64,000 nt of DNA from Psychromonas sp. L1A2 (GCF_009828855.1 NZ_WUAG01000001.1:682001-746000), one strand, 5' to 3'. Positions 49,545-61,857 are shown, numbered from the stretch's first letter. Notes: a model not told the origin generated them from the sequence alone. A program made the numbers and translations.

Positions 49545-49871
49545 ATGAGTGATCAAAATTCTCCAAAAACGGGAAATGAATCGGAAACAATCGAATCCCA
49601 AGAAACAAAATTAGTGCCGCCATCTATGTATAACGTTTTATTACATAATGATGATTATTCGCCAATGGATTTTGTTATTGATGTGCTGCAACGTTTTTTT
49701 CGACTAGATCATGAAGCAGCAACTGAAGTCATGCTTAATGTGCACTATAAAGGTGTCGGTGTTTGCGGTACATTTAGTGCAGAGATCGCAGAAACAAAAG
49801 TGATGCAAGTTATTCAATATGCAAAAGAAAATGAACACCCATTAAAATGTACGATGGAAAAAGAGAGTTAA
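49545..49871 (+). CDS. clpS: ATP-dependent Clp protease adaptor ClpS
   Basis: A 108-residue N-degron adaptor. [21 protein letters not shown] contains the Asn-Asp substrate pocket, and [17 protein letters not shown] the second conserved helix. It delivers proteins with bulky hydrophobic N-terminal residues to ClpA. The disordered N-terminal tail is rich in Ser/Glu/Lys. It precedes clpA by 43 bp. Confidence 0.97.
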   Translation: MSDQNSPKTGNESETIESQETKLVPPSMYNVLLHNDDYSPMDFVIDVLQRFFRLDHEAATEVMLNVHYKGVGVCGTFSAEIAETKVMQVIQYAKENEHPLKCTMEKES

Positions 49872-49914
49872 CCATAATCACGTTATTTTATTTTTACTCT
49901 CATAAGGAGTCTCC

Positions 49915-52170
49915 ATGCTAGATAAACCTTTAGAACATAGCCTTGATTTAGCCTTCCGCATTGCCTACGAAAAAAGCAATGAATTTATGACATTAGAACA
50001 TCTGTTATTAGCATTGTTAGAAAACGATGAAATAAAGAAAATTCTTTCAGCTTGTTCTGTGGATATCGTATCTCTTCACATTGAATTAAGTGAGTTTTTA
50101 GACACTAATCCTAGCCTTTCTGAAATTAAAAATGAGAAGTTAGAAGTCCAACCAACCATTGCCTTTGAACGTGTTTTACAGCGTGCTATTTTTCATGTGC
50201 AATCATCAGGGAAAACAGAAGTCAGTGCGTCAAATGTGCTGGTGGCTATTTTTAGTGAACAAGAATCTCAAGCTGCTTACTTCTTGAAAAAATCTAGTTT
50301 GTCACGTTTGGATGTTGTTAATTATATTTCTCATGGCATGGAAAAACACCCTGATTCTATTTCATTTCATGAACCAGAGCCTGTTGAAGCTAAAGTCGAA
50401 GAAAACGATGAAATGCCATTTACCGTCAACCTTAATGAACAGGTTATAGCGGGAAAAATAGATCCCTTAATTGGACGGGAAAAAGAACTTGAACGTTGCG
50501 TGCAAATCTTGTGTCGTCGCCGTAAAAATAATCCGTTGTTAGTAGGGGAATCTGGCGTTGGTAAGACTGCTATTGCTGAAGGGTTAGCTTATCAAATCGT
50601 TAATAATAATGTGCCTGATGTGATTGAAGATAATATTATCTACTCTCTGGATATGGGGGCGTTATTAGCTGGAACAAAATACCGTGGCGAGTTCGAACAA
50701 CGTTTTAAAACGGTGCTCAACAAATTAAAAGATCAGAAAAATGCAATTTTATTTATTGATGAAATCCACACCATTATCGGTGCCGGTGCAGCAACGGGAG
50801 GTCAATTAGATGCGGCTAATCTTTTAAAACCATTATTAACTGGTGGTGAATTAAGGTGTATTGGCTCGACCACTTATAAAGAGTTTGGGCAAATATTTGA
50901 GAAAGAGCATGCGTTAGCACGACGCTTCCAAAAGATTGATGTATTGGAACCGTCAGTAAAAGAAACAAGCCAAATTCTATTAGGCTTACGTTCTCGTTAT
51001 GAAGAACACCATAATATTCGTTATACCAATAAAGCATTGGTGGCGGCTGCTGAGCTAAGTGCTAAATATATTAATGATCGTCATTTACCTGATAAAGCGA
51101 TTGACGTGATTGATGAAGCGGGCTCGCAAATGCGTTTGTTGCCGGTTAGTAAACGTAAGAAAACCATTGGTGTGTCTGAAATCGAAAGCATTATTGCTAA
51201 GATTGCACGTATTCCAGAGAAGTCGGTATCCAATACAGATAAAGATGCACTGGCTAAATTACATCAACGTCTGAAAATGACGGTATTTGGCCAAGATACA
51301 GCGATTGATGCCTTAACTGATGCAATACATTTAAATCGTTCAGGGTTATCTGACGAACTTAAACCGGTTGGTTCATTTTTGTTTGCTGGTCCAACGGGGG
51401 TTGGTAAAACAGAGGTCACTCAGCAACTAGCGAAAGCATTGGGAGTGGAGCTGTTACGTTTTGATATGTCTGAGTACATGGAAAAACATACGGTTTCTCG
51501 TTTGATTGGTGCCCCTCCTGGTTATGTTGGTTATGAGCAAGCTGGTTTGTTAACGGATGCGGTGGTTAAACATCCCTATTCTGTTGTGTTGTTAGATGAA
51601 ATCGAAAAAGCGCATTCCGATGTGTATAACATTCTTCTGCAGGTTATGGATCACGCAACATTAACTGATAGTAATGGTCGTAAAGTTGATTTCAGAAATG
51701 TGATTCTTGTAATGACAACTAATGCAGGTGTTCAAGAAACAGTTAAACAAAGCATTGGTTTTAAAGAGCAGAAAGAGGGCGCTAAAGCGATGGATGAGAT
51801 TAATAAAATATTCTCTCCTGAGTTTAGAAACCGTCTTGATAATATCATTTGGTTTAACCATTTAGACTTAAAAGTGATCAGCCAAGTCGTCGATAAGTTT
51901 ATTGTACAGCTACAAGTACAGCTAGATAAAAAACAAGTGTCATTAGAAGTGGATAGTAATGCACGTGATTGGTTAGCTGAACATGGTTATGATAAAGCAA
52001 TGGGCGCTCGACCAATGGGGCGTTTGATTCAAGAAAAACTGAAAAAACCATTAGCGAATGAAATACTATTTGGTGGTTTACAAAATGGCGGTAGTGTTAG
52101 CGTACTATTGAATGCTGCCGGTGATGGTATTGATTTTAAGTATGAGAAAAAATTAGAAATGAGTCGTTAG
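49915..52170 (+). CDS. clpA: ATP-dependent Clp protease ATPase subunit ClpA
   Basis: A 751-residue unfoldase: N-domain (about 1-145) for ClpS binding, first AAA+ with Walker [10 protein letters not shown] and Walker [14 protein letters not shown], second AAA+ with GPTGVGKTE and [11 protein letters not shown]. The ClpP-docking loop is IGF in KQSIGFKEQ. Length matches E. coli ClpA (758). AAGGAG precedes the ATG. It shares a neighbourhood with clpS and bpt, which make and read N-degrons. Confidence 0.97.
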   Translation: MLDKPLEHSLDLAFRIAYEKSNEFMTLEHLLLALLENDEIKKILSACSVDIVSLHIELSEFLDTNPSLSEIKNEKLEVQPTIAFERVLQRAIFHVQSSGKTEVSASNVLVAIFSEQESQAAYFLKKSSLSRLDVVNYISHGMEKHPDSISFHEPEPVEAKVEENDEMPFTVNLNEQVIAGKIDPLIGREKELERCVQILCRRRKNNPLLVGESGVGKTAIAEGLAYQIVNNNVPDVIEDNIIYSLDMGALLAGTKYRGEFEQRFKTVLNKLKDQKNAILFIDEIHTIIGAGAATGGQLDAANLLKPLLTGGELRCIGSTTYKEFGQIFEKEHALARRFQKIDVLEPSVKETSQILLGLRSRYEEHHNIRYTNKALVAAAELSAKYINDRHLPDKAIDVIDEAGSQMRLLPVSKRKKTIGVSEIESIIAKIARIPEKSVSNTDKDALAKLHQRLKMTVFGQDTAIDALTDAIHLNRSGLSDELKPVGSFLFAGPTGVGKTEVTQQLAKALGVELLRFDMSEYMEKHTVSRLIGAPPGYVGYEQAGLLTDAVVKHPYSVVLLDEIEKAHSDVYNILLQVMDHATLTDSNGRKVDFRNVILVMTTNAGVQETVKQSIGFKEQKEGAKAMDEINKIFSPEFRNRLDNIIWFNHLDLKVISQVVDKFIVQLQVQLDKKQVSLEVDSNARDWLAEHGYDKAMGARPMGRLIQEKLKKPLANEILFGGLQNGGSVSVLLNAAGDGIDFKYEKKLEMSR

Positions 52171-52214
52171 TATTGGGTTCTATTAAAGCGCCATATTCAA
52201 GGTTTTAGAGTTAA

Positions 52215-52233
52215 AGCGCTAAGCATTAGCGCT
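52215..52233. terminator. Stem-loop after clpA
   Basis: AGCGCTAA pairs with TTAGCGCT around a three-base loop, followed by AAAATTTTAA rather than a clean T-run. It may be an mRNA 3-prime end stabiliser. Confidence 0.45.
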
Positions 52234-52319
52234 AAAATTTTAATGACACCAATAAAGTGAATATGGGGTTTTAATTGATTGATCTTATTTCTAATAAAAT
52301 ACCCTCAAAAATGGGTATA

Positions 52320-52347
52320 AAAAAACCAGCTGAGTTGCTGGTTTTTT
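52320..52347. terminator. Bidirectional terminator between clpA and infA
   Basis: AAAACCAGC pairs with GCTGGTTTT around TGAGTT; there is a T-run on one side and an A-run on the other. It lies between convergent genes. Confidence 0.92.
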
Positions 52348-52385
52348 TATGGCTAATAAAAGCCGAATTTTTTGTTACCGGCTAA

Positions 52386-52712
<327 letters not shown>

Positions 52713-53429
52713 CTAATCAAATGCCGCCCATTGCTGGTTTATAAAGCGTTGATGTGGATTAAATTGGTTTTTGTAATTCATTTTTTGACAATTATGAATG
52801 TAATAACCTAAATATAAAAATTCTATTTTTTCTTGTTTAGCTAAATGAAGTTGCTGTAAAACCGCATATTTCCCTAATGAATGAGCTTGGTAATCAGGGT
52901 CATAAAAGCAATAAAAAGCACTCCACGCTGATGATGTCTCTGTTTTTAACTGATCAGTGACACTAACAGATATTAATTTATCATTATCATACACTTCGAT
53001 AAAAATAATATCGCCCCAGCTACAGGCAATAAACGATTCAAACTGTTCTAAGCGAGCAGGGTACATGACGCCATCTTTATGTATTTGATTAATATAACGT
53101 TCATAAAGTGAATAATAGTTAGCTTTCGCTATTGTACTTTTTACTGTCGTAAAATGTTTATTTTTATTTACTAAACGTTTTTGACTTTTAGATAAAATAA
53201 AATGGTTACTTTTAATACGCAATGATTCACAGTTATTACAGTCAGGACAATGTGGGCGATAAACTTGATCGCCACTACGTCTAAATCCTATCGACATTAA
53301 TGCAGGATAATTTTTTTGTGCATTATTTTCAGGATCGACTAACATAATTAACTGTTCTTCTTTATTTTCTAAATAAGAACAAGGGAAAGTCGCCGTAAGG
53401 CCAACACTCAGATCGGATGAATCGGACAC
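52713..53429 (-). CDS. bpt: Aspartate/glutamate leucyltransferase (leucyl-tRNA-protein transferase)
   Basis: A 238-residue transferase of the ATE/Bpt family, which adds Leu from Leu-tRNA to N-terminal Asp or Glu, creating ClpS-recognised N-degrons. PCSYLENKEEQ, YRPHCPDCNNCESLRI (Cys cluster) and FYCFYDPDYQAHSLGKYAVLQQ are signatures. It is upstream of infA on the same strand. No aat gene is seen, whereas E. coli has aat in this neighbourhood. Confidence 0.93.
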   Translation of the reverse strand: MSDSSDLSVGLTATFPCSYLENKEEQLIMLVDPENNAQKNYPALMSIGFRRSGDQVYRPHCPDCNNCESLRIKSNHFILSKSQKRLVNKNKHFTTVKSTIAKANYYSLYERYINQIHKDGVMYPARLEQFESFIACSWGDIIFIEVYDNDKLISVSVTDQLKTETSSAWSAFYCFYDPDYQAHSLGKYAVLQQLHLAKQEKIEFLYLGYYIHNCQKMNYKNQFNPHQRFINQQWAAFD

Positions 53430-53669
53430 GAATAACCTTTTTATTAATAGAAATGATATTATTTAATAGTTTTGTTACATGTTGTTGCATGGAAACAAAC
53501 TTAAAAAGAGTGTATCGTAAATTTCATTGCTTTGTTATTGTAAATAAAAATTAACAACACTGTATTAAGTATTCTCTTTCAGTGTCTGGTTGCCAATCAT
53601 TTTCTGGCAACTTCAAACTGCGTTTAACCACTTTTTTGATTATTAACCCCTATCTTAATTTGAGGCAAT

Positions 53670-53984
53670 ATGATTGTTCAACAAACTATCCAAGATAAAC
53701 TAAAGCAACGTTTTAAAGCTGAATTTTTAACTGTAGAAAATGAAAGTCACAACCATTCTGTCCCTGCAAATTCTGAAACACATTTTAAAGTGACAATTGT
53801 TTGTGAAGAGTTTGAAGGCTTACGATTAATTATGCGTCATCGTTTGATTAATGATTTGCTTTCGGAAGAGCTAGCTGGCCCTGTACACGCGTTAGCTATG
53901 CATACTTATACACCGACACAATGGGCTGAAAAAAATCAGATTTCTCCTGATTCAGCGAAATGTTTAGGTGGTGGTAAAGGCTAG
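53670..53984 (+). CDS. bolA: BolA family protein
   Basis: A 104-residue BolA-fold protein. ENESHNHSVPANSETHFKVTIV holds the H-N-H region used with monothiol glutaredoxin for Fe-S binding; GLRLIMRHRLINDLLSEEL and VHALAMHTYTPTQW are family signatures. BolA affects iron-sulfur handling and cell shape. It lies just upstream of the Fe-S-containing NQR operon, an arrangement I recall in vibrios and Shewanella. Confidence 0.94.
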   Translation: MIVQQTIQDKLKQRFKAEFLTVENESHNHSVPANSETHFKVTIVCEEFEGLRLIMRHRLINDLLSEELAGPVHALAMHTYTPTQWAEKNQISPDSAKCLGGGKG

Positions 53985-54250
53985 TATTTTTAAAGAGAGA
54001 AAATTCACAGTAAAGTAGGGTTATTAAAATGTTAATTGCATTTGTGAGCTTTGTTTTATTTTTTATTAAATTTGAACTTACTTCGGTTAGCTTTTCATTT
54101 GATATAGCAATTAACCCCTCTCTAATGTTAATATTTGTCAGAATTTTTTAGTGTACATGTTAATCGATTGTTAATTCCGATCTATTACATGCAATGTTTT
54201 ATTGCCGAAAGGCATTTAACTTTCCTCCCGTAACTATAGTGCAAGAGAAT

Positions 54251-55591
54251 ATGATTACTATAAAAAAAGGACTGGATCTCCCCATCTCAGGAGCGCCAGA
54301 GCAAGTCATTCAAAATGGTCCCGCCATTTCTGAAGTTGCTATACTGGGTGAAGAATACGTTGGAATGCGTCCATCAATGGCTGTCAAAGTCGGCGATAGC
54401 GTAAAAAAAGGCCAAGTTCTATTTTCTGATAAGAAAAATGAAGGTGTGCATTTTACTGCTCCAGCGACTGGTATAGTTAAAGAAATAAACCGTGGTGCTA
54501 AACGTGTGCTGCAATCAGTTGTTATCTCAGTGCAAGGCAATGAAAGTGTGCAATTTGCTAAGTATGAGAGCAAGCAATTAGCAAGCCTTGAACGAAGCAA
54601 AGTGGTTGAAAACTTAGTCGAGTCTGGTACATGGACTGCATTCCGCACGCGTCCATTTAGTAAAATTCCTGCAATTGATGCAATACCAGCTTCTATTTTT
54701 GTAACGGCGATGGATACCAATCCATTAGCGGCAGACGCGACGGTTATCATTAATGAAAACCAGCAAGCTTTCACTGATGGATTAGCGGTGTTATCACAGC
54801 TAACTGACGGTAAAGTTTACGTCTGTAAAGGACAAGCTGCATTACCTACATCTGATGTAGCAAGCGTTGAAGAAAAAATCTTTGCGGGTGTTCATCCTGC
54901 TGGTTTAGCTGGAACACATATTCACTTTGTTGATCCTGTTTCTGCAACGAAACAAGTTTGGTCGATTAATTACCAAGATGTGATTGCATTTGGTCAATTA
55001 TTCACAACGGGTGAAGTTTATAGCGATAAAGTTATTTCTATCGCAGGACCTGCTGTTTCAAAACCTCGTTTAGTTCGTACTAAAATTGGGGCTTCAATAA
55101 CACAGCTAACCGCTGGTGAATTAATCGCAGGACAAGTTCGTGTGATTTCTGGATCAGTATTATGTGGTGTAACGGCTTCAGGCCCACACGCATTTTTAGG
55201 TCGCTACCATAATCAAGTGTCAGCACTAGTTGAAGGTTACGAGAAAGAGTTATTTGGCTGGGGAGCGCCTGGTTTAAATAAACATTCTGTCTCTCGTGTA
55301 TTTTTATCTGCGTTAAATCGTGCGAAAAAATTTGCGTTCACTACCACTACTGGTGGTAGTAAGCGTGCGATGGTGCCAATCGGTCAATATGAACGAGTTA
55401 TGCCATTAGATATTTTACCAACTGTATTATTACGTGATTTGATCGTAGGCGATACAGATGGTGCACAGACGTTAGGTTGCCTAGAATTAGATGAAGAAGA
55501 TTTAGCACTATGTACTTATGCTTGCCCAGGCAAATATGAATACGGTTCAATCTTGCGCGAATGTCTAAGTAAAATTGAGAAGGAAGGCTAA
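54251..55591 (+). CDS. nqrA: Na+-translocating NADH-quinone reductase subunit A
   Basis: A 446-residue cytoplasmic-side subunit. [18 protein letters not shown] is the family N-terminus and fixes the start at 54251 rather than the longer frame from 54194. [21 protein letters not shown] is near the C-terminus. It is implicated in quinone binding. First gene of nqrABCDEF-apbE-nqrM. Confidence 0.97.
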   Translation: MITIKKGLDLPISGAPEQVIQNGPAISEVAILGEEYVGMRPSMAVKVGDSVKKGQVLFSDKKNEGVHFTAPATGIVKEINRGAKRVLQSVVISVQGNESVQFAKYESKQLASLERSKVVENLVESGTWTAFRTRPFSKIPAIDAIPASIFVTAMDTNPLAADATVIINENQQAFTDGLAVLSQLTDGKVYVCKGQAALPTSDVASVEEKIFAGVHPAGLAGTHIHFVDPVSATKQVWSINYQDVIAFGQLFTTGEVYSDKVISIAGPAVSKPRLVRTKIGASITQLTAGELIAGQVRVISGSVLCGVTASGPHAFLGRYHNQVSALVEGYEKELFGWGAPGLNKHSVSRVFLSALNRAKKFAFTTTTGGSKRAMVPIGQYERVMPLDILPTVLLRDLIVGDTDGAQTLGCLELDEEDLALCTYACPGKYEYGSILRECLSKIEKEG

Positions 55592-55593
55592 TA

Positions 55594-56799
55594 ATGAGTC
55601 TTAAGAACTTAATTGAAAAAATGGAACCGCATTTCGAATCAGGGGGCCGTTATGAAAAATGGTACGCTCTGTATGAAGCTGCAGCAACATTTTTCTATAC
55701 CCCTGGTTATGTGACCAAAGGAATTACTCACGTTCGCGATAGTATTGACCTTAAACGCATGATGATTTTTGTTTGGTTAGCAACGTTTCCTGCGATGTTT
55801 TACGGTATGTATAACACAGGTGTACAAGCTAATGATGCAATTGTAGCTGGTTACTCTGCAATAGAAAGCTGGCGAGTTGCATTATTAGATATGCTAGGTG
55901 TAACGCTAGGCTCTGGTGCAGGTATCTTCGATAACTTGTTATTCGGTGCTGTTTACTTCTTACCTATCTATGCAGTGACGTTTATTGTTGGTGGTTTCTG
56001 GGAAGTATTATTTGCGAGCGTACGTAAACATGAAGTAAATGAAGGTTTCTTTGTTTCTTCTGTATTATTTGCGTTAATCGTTCCAGCTACTATTCCATTA
56101 TGGCAAGTTGCATTAGGTATTACGTTTGGTGTTGTTGTTGCTAAAGAAATCTTTGGTGGTACTGGCCGTAACTTCTTAAACCCTGCATTAGCTGGTCGTG
56201 CTTTCTTATTCTTTGCTTACCCTACTGATATTTCTGGTGATGCTGTTTGGACTGCCGTTGATGGTTTTTCTGGCGCAACATCGTTAAGTGTTATGTCTCA
56301 AGGTGGCCTAGACGCTGTACAAGCTAACTTATCTTGGATGGATGCTTTCATTGGTAATATGCAAGGTAGTGTAGGTGAAGTTTCTACGTTAGCTATTTTG
56401 ATTGGTGGTGCCTTTATTGTCATTACGGGGATCGCTTCATGGCGGATTATTGCCGGGGTGATGATTGGTATGGTTGCAACTTCGTTGCTATTTAATGTGA
56501 TTGGTAGTGATACTAACCATATGTTCCAACTACCTTGGTATTGGCATTTAGTAATGGGTGGTTTTGCCTTTGGTATGATCTTCATGGCAACTGACCCCGT
56601 ATCAGCTTCATTTACTAATAAAGGTAAATGGTATTACGGCGGTTTGATCGGTTTAATGGTGGTATTAATTCGTGTTGTAAATCCAGCCTTCCCTGAAGGT
56701 ATGATGTTAGCTATTTTATTCGCTAACTTATTTGCACCGTTATTCGATTACTTTGTGGTACAAGGCAATATTAAACGGAGGTTAGCGCGTAATGTCTAA
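55594..56799 (+). CDS. nqrB: Na+-translocating NADH-quinone reductase subunit B
   Basis: A 401-residue membrane subunit with about ten helices. Covalent FMN attaches to Thr in [12 protein letters not shown] (near 235); riboflavin is also bound here in known enzymes. [23 protein letters not shown] is diagnostic. It begins 3 bp after nqrA and overlaps nqrC by 8 bases. Confidence 0.97.
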   Translation: MSLKNLIEKMEPHFESGGRYEKWYALYEAAATFFYTPGYVTKGITHVRDSIDLKRMMIFVWLATFPAMFYGMYNTGVQANDAIVAGYSAIESWRVALLDMLGVTLGSGAGIFDNLLFGAVYFLPIYAVTFIVGGFWEVLFASVRKHEVNEGFFVSSVLFALIVPATIPLWQVALGITFGVVVAKEIFGGTGRNFLNPALAGRAFLFFAYPTDISGDAVWTAVDGFSGATSLSVMSQGGLDAVQANLSWMDAFIGNMQGSVGEVSTLAILIGGAFIVITGIASWRIIAGVMIGMVATSLLFNVIGSDTNHMFQLPWYWHLVMGGFAFGMIFMATDPVSASFTNKGKWYYGGLIGLMVVLIRVVNPAFPEGMMLAILFANLFAPLFDYFVVQGNIKRRLARNV

Positions 56800-57580
56800 T
56801 CAACAGGAAACATTCGGCAAAACAATACTTGTTGTACTGGCGGTTTGTCTAGTCTGTTCAATTATTGTAGCTGGGGCGGCAGTTGGCTTACGTCCAATGC
56901 AAATCGAAAATAAAAAGATTGATAAGCAAAATAATATTCTTGCTGTTGCTGGCTTAACGACTGATAAAACAACGGCAGAGGTTTTTGCATCTAACATTCA
57001 AACTAAATTAGTTGATTTAGATACGGGTGAATTTGTAACCAATCTTAGCGCAAGTGAAATTGCTAAATACGATCAACGTAAAGCGTCAAAAGATCCAGAA
57101 ACAAGTGTTAAATTAACACCTGACCAAAACGTCGCTAAAATTGGACGTCGTGCTAATTTAGCAACGGTTTACTTGGTATCTGATGATAATGGCGAATTAC
57201 AACGTATCATTTTACCTATTCACGGTGCTGGTTTATGGTCAACAATGTATGCTTTTGTTGCTGTACAACCAGATGGCAATACAATTGATGCTATCACTTA
57301 CTATGAGCAAGGTGAAACACCTGGACTAGGTGGTGAAGTTGAAAATCCTCGCTGGCGCGGACTGTTTGTTGGCAAAGAGTTATTTGATGCTGACGGCAAC
57401 CCTGCTATTCAAATTGTTAAAGGACAAGCTACTGCTGGTTCTAAACATGAAATAGATGGGCTATCTGGCGCTACACTAACAAGCATTGGTGTAGAGCATA
57501 CCTTCACTTTCTGGTTAGGTGAGCAAGGGTTTGGTCCATTTCTTAGCAAAGTTCGTGAAGGAGCGCTAAACAATGGCTAA
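56792..57580 (+). CDS. nqrC: Na+-translocating NADH-quinone reductase subunit C
   Basis: A 262-residue protein: one N-terminal helix and a periplasmic flavin domain. Covalent FMN is on Thr in [10 protein letters not shown] (near 227); [13 protein letters not shown] and [17 protein letters not shown] are signatures. It overlaps nqrB and nqrD by 8 bases each. Confidence 0.97.
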   Translation: MSNQQETFGKTILVVLAVCLVCSIIVAGAAVGLRPMQIENKKIDKQNNILAVAGLTTDKTTAEVFASNIQTKLVDLDTGEFVTNLSASEIAKYDQRKASKDPETSVKLTPDQNVAKIGRRANLATVYLVSDDNGELQRIILPIHGAGLWSTMYAFVAVQPDGNTIDAITYYEQGETPGLGGEVENPRWRGLFVGKELFDADGNPAIQIVKGQATAGSKHEIDGLSGATLTSIGVEHTFTFWLGEQGFGPFLSKVREGALNNG

Positions 57581-58205
57581 ATCAAGTGAATTAAAAGAAG
57601 TATTAACTTCTCCGATAGTAAGTAATAACCCTATTGCATTGCAAATCTTAGGTGTGTGTTCTGCTTTAGCGGTAACTGCAACATTACAAAATGCAGTGGT
57701 AATGACGTTAGCGGTGTTGTTTGTTACAGCGTTCTCTAACTTATTTATTTCGTCAATACGTAACTACATTCCTAACAGTGTGCGTATCATCGTACAGATG
57801 GCCATTATTGCCTCGTTAGTAATCGTGGTAGACCAAGCATTAAAAGCATTTGCTTTTGGTATTTCTAAACAGTTATCTGTTTATGTTGGTCTGATCATTA
57901 CAAACTGTATTGTAATGGGACGTGCTGAAGCATTTGCAATGAAAAACAAGCCTTTCCCAAGCTTTATGGATGGTATAGGTAATGGTTTAGGTTACGGTCT
58001 AATTCTTGTTTTAGTGGGTGCTGTTCGTGAGCTGTTTGGTTCAGGTGCTTTATTCGGCATCGAAATCTTACCGTTGATCTCAAATGGCGGTTGGTACCAA
58101 AGTAATGGTTTATTATTACTTCCTCCTAGTGCCTTCTTTATTATTGGTGGCGTTATTTGGGCAATTCGAACAATTAAACCAGAACAAGTCGAGCCTAAGG
58201 AGTAA
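57573..58205 (+). CDS. nqrD: Na+-translocating NADH-quinone reductase subunit D
   Basis: A 210-residue membrane protein with six helices, homologous to RnfE in this window. [25 protein letters not shown] and [31 protein letters not shown] are signatures. With NqrE it binds a membrane Fe-S centre through paired cysteines. Confidence 0.96.
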   Translation: MAKSSELKEVLTSPIVSNNPIALQILGVCSALAVTATLQNAVVMTLAVLFVTAFSNLFISSIRNYIPNSVRIIVQMAIIASLVIVVDQALKAFAFGISKQLSVYVGLIITNCIVMGRAEAFAMKNKPFPSFMDGIGNGLGYGLILVLVGAVRELFGSGALFGIEILPLISNGGWYQSNGLLLLPPSAFFIIGGVIWAIRTIKPEQVEPKE

Positions 58206-58210
58206 TTTGA

Positions 58211-58819
58211 ATGGAACATTATCTTAGTTTATTTGTGCGTTCTATTTTCATTGAAAATATGGCACTGGCTTTCTTCTTAGGCATGTGTACTTTCCTTGCT
58301 GTTTCTAAGAAAGTTAAAACATCAATGGGTCTTGGGGTAGCGGTAATCGTGGTATTAGGTATTTCAGTACCTGCTAACCAAATTATCTACTTTAACCTAT
58401 TAGCACCTGGTGCGCTTGATTGGGCAGGTTTTCCTGACGCTGATTTAAGCTTCTTAGGCTTTATCACCTTCATTGGTGTTATTGCTGCGTTGGTACAAAT
58501 TTTGGAAATGATATTAGATAAATATTTTCCTGCTTTGTATCAAGCACTTGGTATTTTCCTGCCTCTTATTACTGTTAACTGTGCCATCTTTGGTGGTGTT
58601 GCGTTTATGGTTCAACGTGAGTACAACTTACTTGAGTCAGCGGTTTATGGTGTAGGTAGTGGTATTGGTTGGACGCTAGCGATTGTTGCATTAGCAGGTA
58701 TCCGCGAAAAAATGAAATACTCTGACGTACCAGATGGTTTACGTGGGTTAGGTATTACATTTATTACAGCGGGTCTAATGGCATTAGGTTTTATGTCATT
58801 TTCTGGTATCCAACTGTAA
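58211..58819 (+). CDS. nqrE: Na+-translocating NADH-quinone reductase subunit E
   Basis: A 202-residue six-helix membrane protein homologous to Rnf[28 protein letters not shown] and [21 protein letters not shown] are signatures. It carries the conserved Cys pair of the central Fe-S site. Confidence 0.96.
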   Translation: MEHYLSLFVRSIFIENMALAFFLGMCTFLAVSKKVKTSMGLGVAVIVVLGISVPANQIIYFNLLAPGALDWAGFPDADLSFLGFITFIGVIAALVQILEMILDKYFPALYQALGIFLPLITVNCAIFGGVAFMVQREYNLLESAVYGVGSGIGWTLAIVALAGIREKMKYSDVPDGLRGLGITFITAGLMALGFMSFSGIQL

Positions 58820-58885
58820 TCGTTGCTGTTTTAGCGTAGATGAATTCGGGGGAATTTATTCCCTCTCAAAACAAGGAAAAAGTCG

Positions 58886-60109
58886 ATGGAAATCTTTCTC
58901 GGCGTTGCCATGTTTACAATTATCGTTTTAGCGTTAGTCGTTATTATTTTATCGGCAAAAGCAAAACTTGTAAGCACGGGTGATATTACAATTTCTATTA
59001 ATGATGATGCAGACAAAAGCATCAATACCCAAGCAGGCGGTAAGTTATTAGGTGCATTAGCGAATGCTGGTGTATTTGTTTCTTCTGCATGTGGCGGTGG
59101 TGGTACTTGTGGCCAGTGTCGTGTGAAAATCAAATCAGGTGGTGGTGATATTCTACCTACTGAGCTTGACCACATTACTAAACGTGAAGCAAAAGAAGGC
59201 GAACGTTTATCATGTCAGGTTAATGTTAAAGAAGACATGGTGATTGAATTACCAGAAGAAATCTTTGGCGTTAAAAAATGGGAATGTGAAGTTATCTCTA
59301 ATGGTAACGAAGCTACTTTTATTAAAGAGCTTAAATTGCAAATTCCAGATGGTGAATCTGTACCGTTTAAAGCCGGTGGTTACATTCAAATTGAAGCTCC
59401 TGCTCACCATATCAAATATAAAGATTTTGATATTGAAGAACAGTACCGTGGCGATTGGGAACACTTTAAATTCTTTGATTTAGAATCTAAAGTTGACGAA
59501 GAAACTATTCGTGCATACTCAATGGCTAACTACCCTGGTGAAGAAGGTATTATTATGTTGAACGTGCGTATCGCTACGCCGCCTCCTCGTGATTTGTCTT
59601 TGCCATGTGGTAAAATGTCATCATTTATCTTTAGCTTAAAAGCGGGTGATAAAGTCACTATTTCTGGTCCATTTGGTGAGTTCTTTGCTAAAGAAACTGA
59701 AAATGAAATGGTCTTTGTTGGTGGTGGTGCTGGCATGGCGCCAATGCGTTCACATATCTTTGATCAATTCCGTCGTTTGAAAACAACGCGTAAAGCGAGT
59801 TTCTGGTATGGTGCGCGTTCTAAACGTGAAATGTTCTACGTAGAAGATTTTGATGCAATTGCTGCTGAAAATGAAAACTTTGAATGGCATGTTGCATTAA
59901 GTGATCCTCAACCTGAAGATGATTGGGATGGTTACACTGGGTTTATTCATAATGTATTATTTGAAAACTACCTTAAAGATCACGAAGCACCAGAAGACTG
60001 TGAGTTCTACATGTGTGGTCCTCCGGTGATGAATGCAGCGGTTATTGCTATGCTTAAAGATTTAGGTGTAGAAGACGAAAATATCTTACTTGATGACTTC
60101 GGCGGTTAA
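58886..60109 (+). CDS. nqrF: Na+-translocating NADH-quinone reductase subunit F
   Basis: A 407-residue NADH-oxidising subunit: N-terminal helix (about 3-23), 2Fe-2S domain with [13 protein letters not shown] near 70 plus a fourth Cys in LSCQV, FAD-binding domain with RAYSMANYP, and NADH domain with [17 protein letters not shown] and [10 protein letters not shown]. It is where electrons enter the pump. Confidence 0.97.
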   Translation: MEIFLGVAMFTIIVLALVVIILSAKAKLVSTGDITISINDDADKSINTQAGGKLLGALANAGVFVSSACGGGGTCGQCRVKIKSGGGDILPTELDHITKREAKEGERLSCQVNVKEDMVIELPEEIFGVKKWECEVISNGNEATFIKELKLQIPDGESVPFKAGGYIQIEAPAHHIKYKDFDIEEQYRGDWEHFKFFDLESKVDEETIRAYSMANYPGEEGIIMLNVRIATPPPRDLSLPCGKMSSFIFSLKAGDKVTISGPFGEFFAKETENEMVFVGGGAGMAPMRSHIFDQFRRLKTTRKASFWYGARSKREMFYVEDFDAIAAENENFEWHVALSDPQPEDDWDGYTGFIHNVLFENYLKDHEAPEDCEFYMCGPPVMNAAVIAMLKDLGVEDENILLDDFGG

Positions 60110-60114
60110 CCCTG

Positions 60115-61146
60115 ATGATTAAATCATCAATTAAATGGCTAGCCTTAATAGGGCTAGCCTTTTTTATTTCATCGTGCACTAAACCTGAACCGAAGCTGCT
60201 TCAAATTCAGGGGCAAACCATGGGGACTTATTATCAAGTCACTTATGTATTGTCTAGTGAACAGTCTAAAAACAAAGATTTATCAACTGAGTCATTGCAA
60301 GTTTTAATTGATCAAGAATTAGAATTAGTGAATGACCAAATGTCTACTTATCGCCCAAATTCTGAATTATCTTTATTCAATAAAAGTAAAGACTCTTTAG
60401 CAGTATCTGATGCAACGATTAAAGTGGTTAAAAAAGCGCTTGAGGTTTACCAACAGAGTAATGGAGCTTTCGATATAACGGTTGGTCCATTAGTTAACCT
60501 GTGGGGATTTGGCCCAGATAAAAAGCCTAATAAAGTACCTGATGCTAAATTAATTGAAAATACTAAACAAAAAATTGGTAGTCAATATCTATCGATTGAA
60601 GGTAATCGTTTAATTAAAAGTAAACCTGAATTGTATGTTGATTTGTCTTCTATCGCAAAAGGTTACGGTGTTGATGTCATTGCTGAATTTTTAACAAAGC
60701 AGGGCATTAAAAATTATCTAGTCGATATTGGTGGAGAGTTAAGTGCCAATGGTACTAAACCTAATGATACACCTTGGACATTAGCCGTAGAGCGTCCTGA
60801 GTTCGGTCAAAATGTACAACGCTTATTACATATTGGCGATAATGCAATTGCAACCTCGGGTGATTACCGTAATTACTTTGAGTCAGATGGTATTCGTTAT
60901 TCACATACGATTGATCCTAAAACAGGACGTCCAATCAACCATAAGCTAGTCTCAGTTACGGTCATTGATAAAAGTAGTATGGTCGCAGATGCATTAGCAA
61001 CCGCAATTACTGTATTAGGACCAGAAAATGGGTTAAAATTTGCAACTAAGCTTAAACAACCGGTCTTTTTATTGACCAAAAAAGATGATGGATTCATTGA
61101 GTCTTTCACTCCTGAGTTTGAAGAATTTTTTGCAGAGGAAAAGTGA
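60115..61146 (+). CDS. apbE: FAD:protein FMN transferase ApbE
   Basis: A 343-residue exported lipoprotein (lipobox ISSC, Cys21) that attaches FMN to Thr in S/TGAT sites. MGTYYQVTY, GAFDITVGPLVNLWGFGP, DLSSIAKGYGVD and YLVDIGGEL are family motifs; HTIDPKTGRP is the metal/FAD region. Its targets NqrB, NqrC, RnfD and RnfG are all in this window. Five bases after nqrF. Confidence 0.96.
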   Translation: MIKSSIKWLALIGLAFFISSCTKPEPKLLQIQGQTMGTYYQVTYVLSSEQSKNKDLSTESLQVLIDQELELVNDQMSTYRPNSELSLFNKSKDSLAVSDATIKVVKKALEVYQQSNGAFDITVGPLVNLWGFGPDKKPNKVPDAKLIENTKQKIGSQYLSIEGNRLIKSKPELYVDLSSIAKGYGVDVIAEFLTKQGIKNYLVDIGGELSANGTKPNDTPWTLAVERPEFGQNVQRLLHIGDNAIATSGDYRNYFESDGIRYSHTIDPKTGRPINHKLVSVTVIDKSSMVADALATAITVLGPENGLKFATKLKQPVFLLTKKDDGFIESFTPEFEEFFAEEK

Positions 61147-61370
61147 TGATCTATTTTATAGCTACGTTTGTTGTTTTTTTATTAGTTATTGTTGCAATGG
61201 CTATTGGTTATATCGTTAACCAAAAAACCATTGGCGGTAGCTGTGGTGGACTCGCTTCAGTAGGGATAGACAAAGAATGTGATTGTCCAGATCCGTGTGA
61301 TAACCGTAAGAAAAAAGAAGCTGAAGAAGCGCGCTTACAGAAGCTACAAGCAGAAACCCGAATTATATAG
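61146..61370 (+). CDS. nqrM: Na+-NQR maturation protein NqrM
   Basis: A 74-residue protein: N-terminal helix (about 2-22) then GGSCGGLASVGIDKECDCPDPC with the conserved cysteines, and a charged tail. NqrM is thought to supply iron for the NqrD/E Fe-S centre. The ATG at 61146 overlaps the apbE stop by one base (TGATG); an in-frame GTG at 61143 is the alternative. Confidence 0.95.
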   Translation: MIYFIATFVVFLLVIVAMAIGYIVNQKTIGGSCGGLASVGIDKECDCPDPCDNRKKKEAEEARLQKLQAETRII

Positions 61371-61390
61371 CTCTTTACTCGCTAATAACC

Positions 61391-61418
61391 AAAGGTAGGC
61401 TTAAAGCCTACCTTTTTG
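61391..61418. terminator. Bidirectional terminator between nqrM and yaiI
   Basis: AAAGGTAGGCT pairs perfectly with AGCCTACCTTT around TAA, followed by more T on the plus side. It ends the nqr operon and the convergent yaiI transcript. Confidence 0.93.
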
Positions 61419-61857
61419 CTTTCTGAAGCCATTTATCTAAAGAGTTAGCGAAGTTTTGTTTATCTTTATCGGAAAATTTGTTTGGACCACCACTTATTTG
61501 TCCTACACTCCGTAACTCCTCTGCTAGATTGCGCATTGCTAAACGTTGTCTTACATTATCTGCCGTGTATAACTCGCCTCGAGGGTTAAGTGCAATCACT
61601 CCTTTTTCGACAAGTTCTGCTGCAAGTGGGATATCCTGGGTAATAACAAGATCAGTTAATTCAACATGTTGGCTAATATAATTATCTGCAACATCAAAGC
61701 CTTGAGATACTTGAATTGTTTTAACTAGTGGTGTTCTTTTAACCGGAAGAGGGGAGTTCGCAACAAAAATAATTGCGGTTTTTGTTCTAGTACTTGCTCT
61801 TAATACCATCTCTCTTACTGCTACAGGGCAAGCGTCAGCATCGATCCAAATTTTCAT
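61408..61857 (-). CDS. yaiI: UPF0178 (YaiI/YqxD) family protein
   Basis: A 149-residue protein of the YaiI/YqxD family. MKIWIDADACPVAVREM with its Asp cluster and DLVITQDIPLAAELVEKG are the signatures, related to the PIN/NYN nuclease-like fold. SGGPNKFSDKDKQNFANSLDKWL closes the protein. Its role is unknown; nuclease-like activity is only inferred from fold. Confidence 0.93.
   Translation of the reverse strand: MKIWIDADACPVAVREMVLRASTRTKTAIIFVANSPLPVKRTPLVKTIQVSQGFDVADNYISQHVELTDLVITQDIPLAAELVEKGVIALNPRGELYTADNVRQRLAMRNLAEELRSVGQISGGPNKFSDKDKQNFANSLDKWLQKAKR

Noticed and set aside
54029-54151. 40-codon hydrophobic frame between bolA and nqrA
   Set aside because: It starts ATG after AGGG but has no family resemblance, is AT-rich by composition and may be chance.
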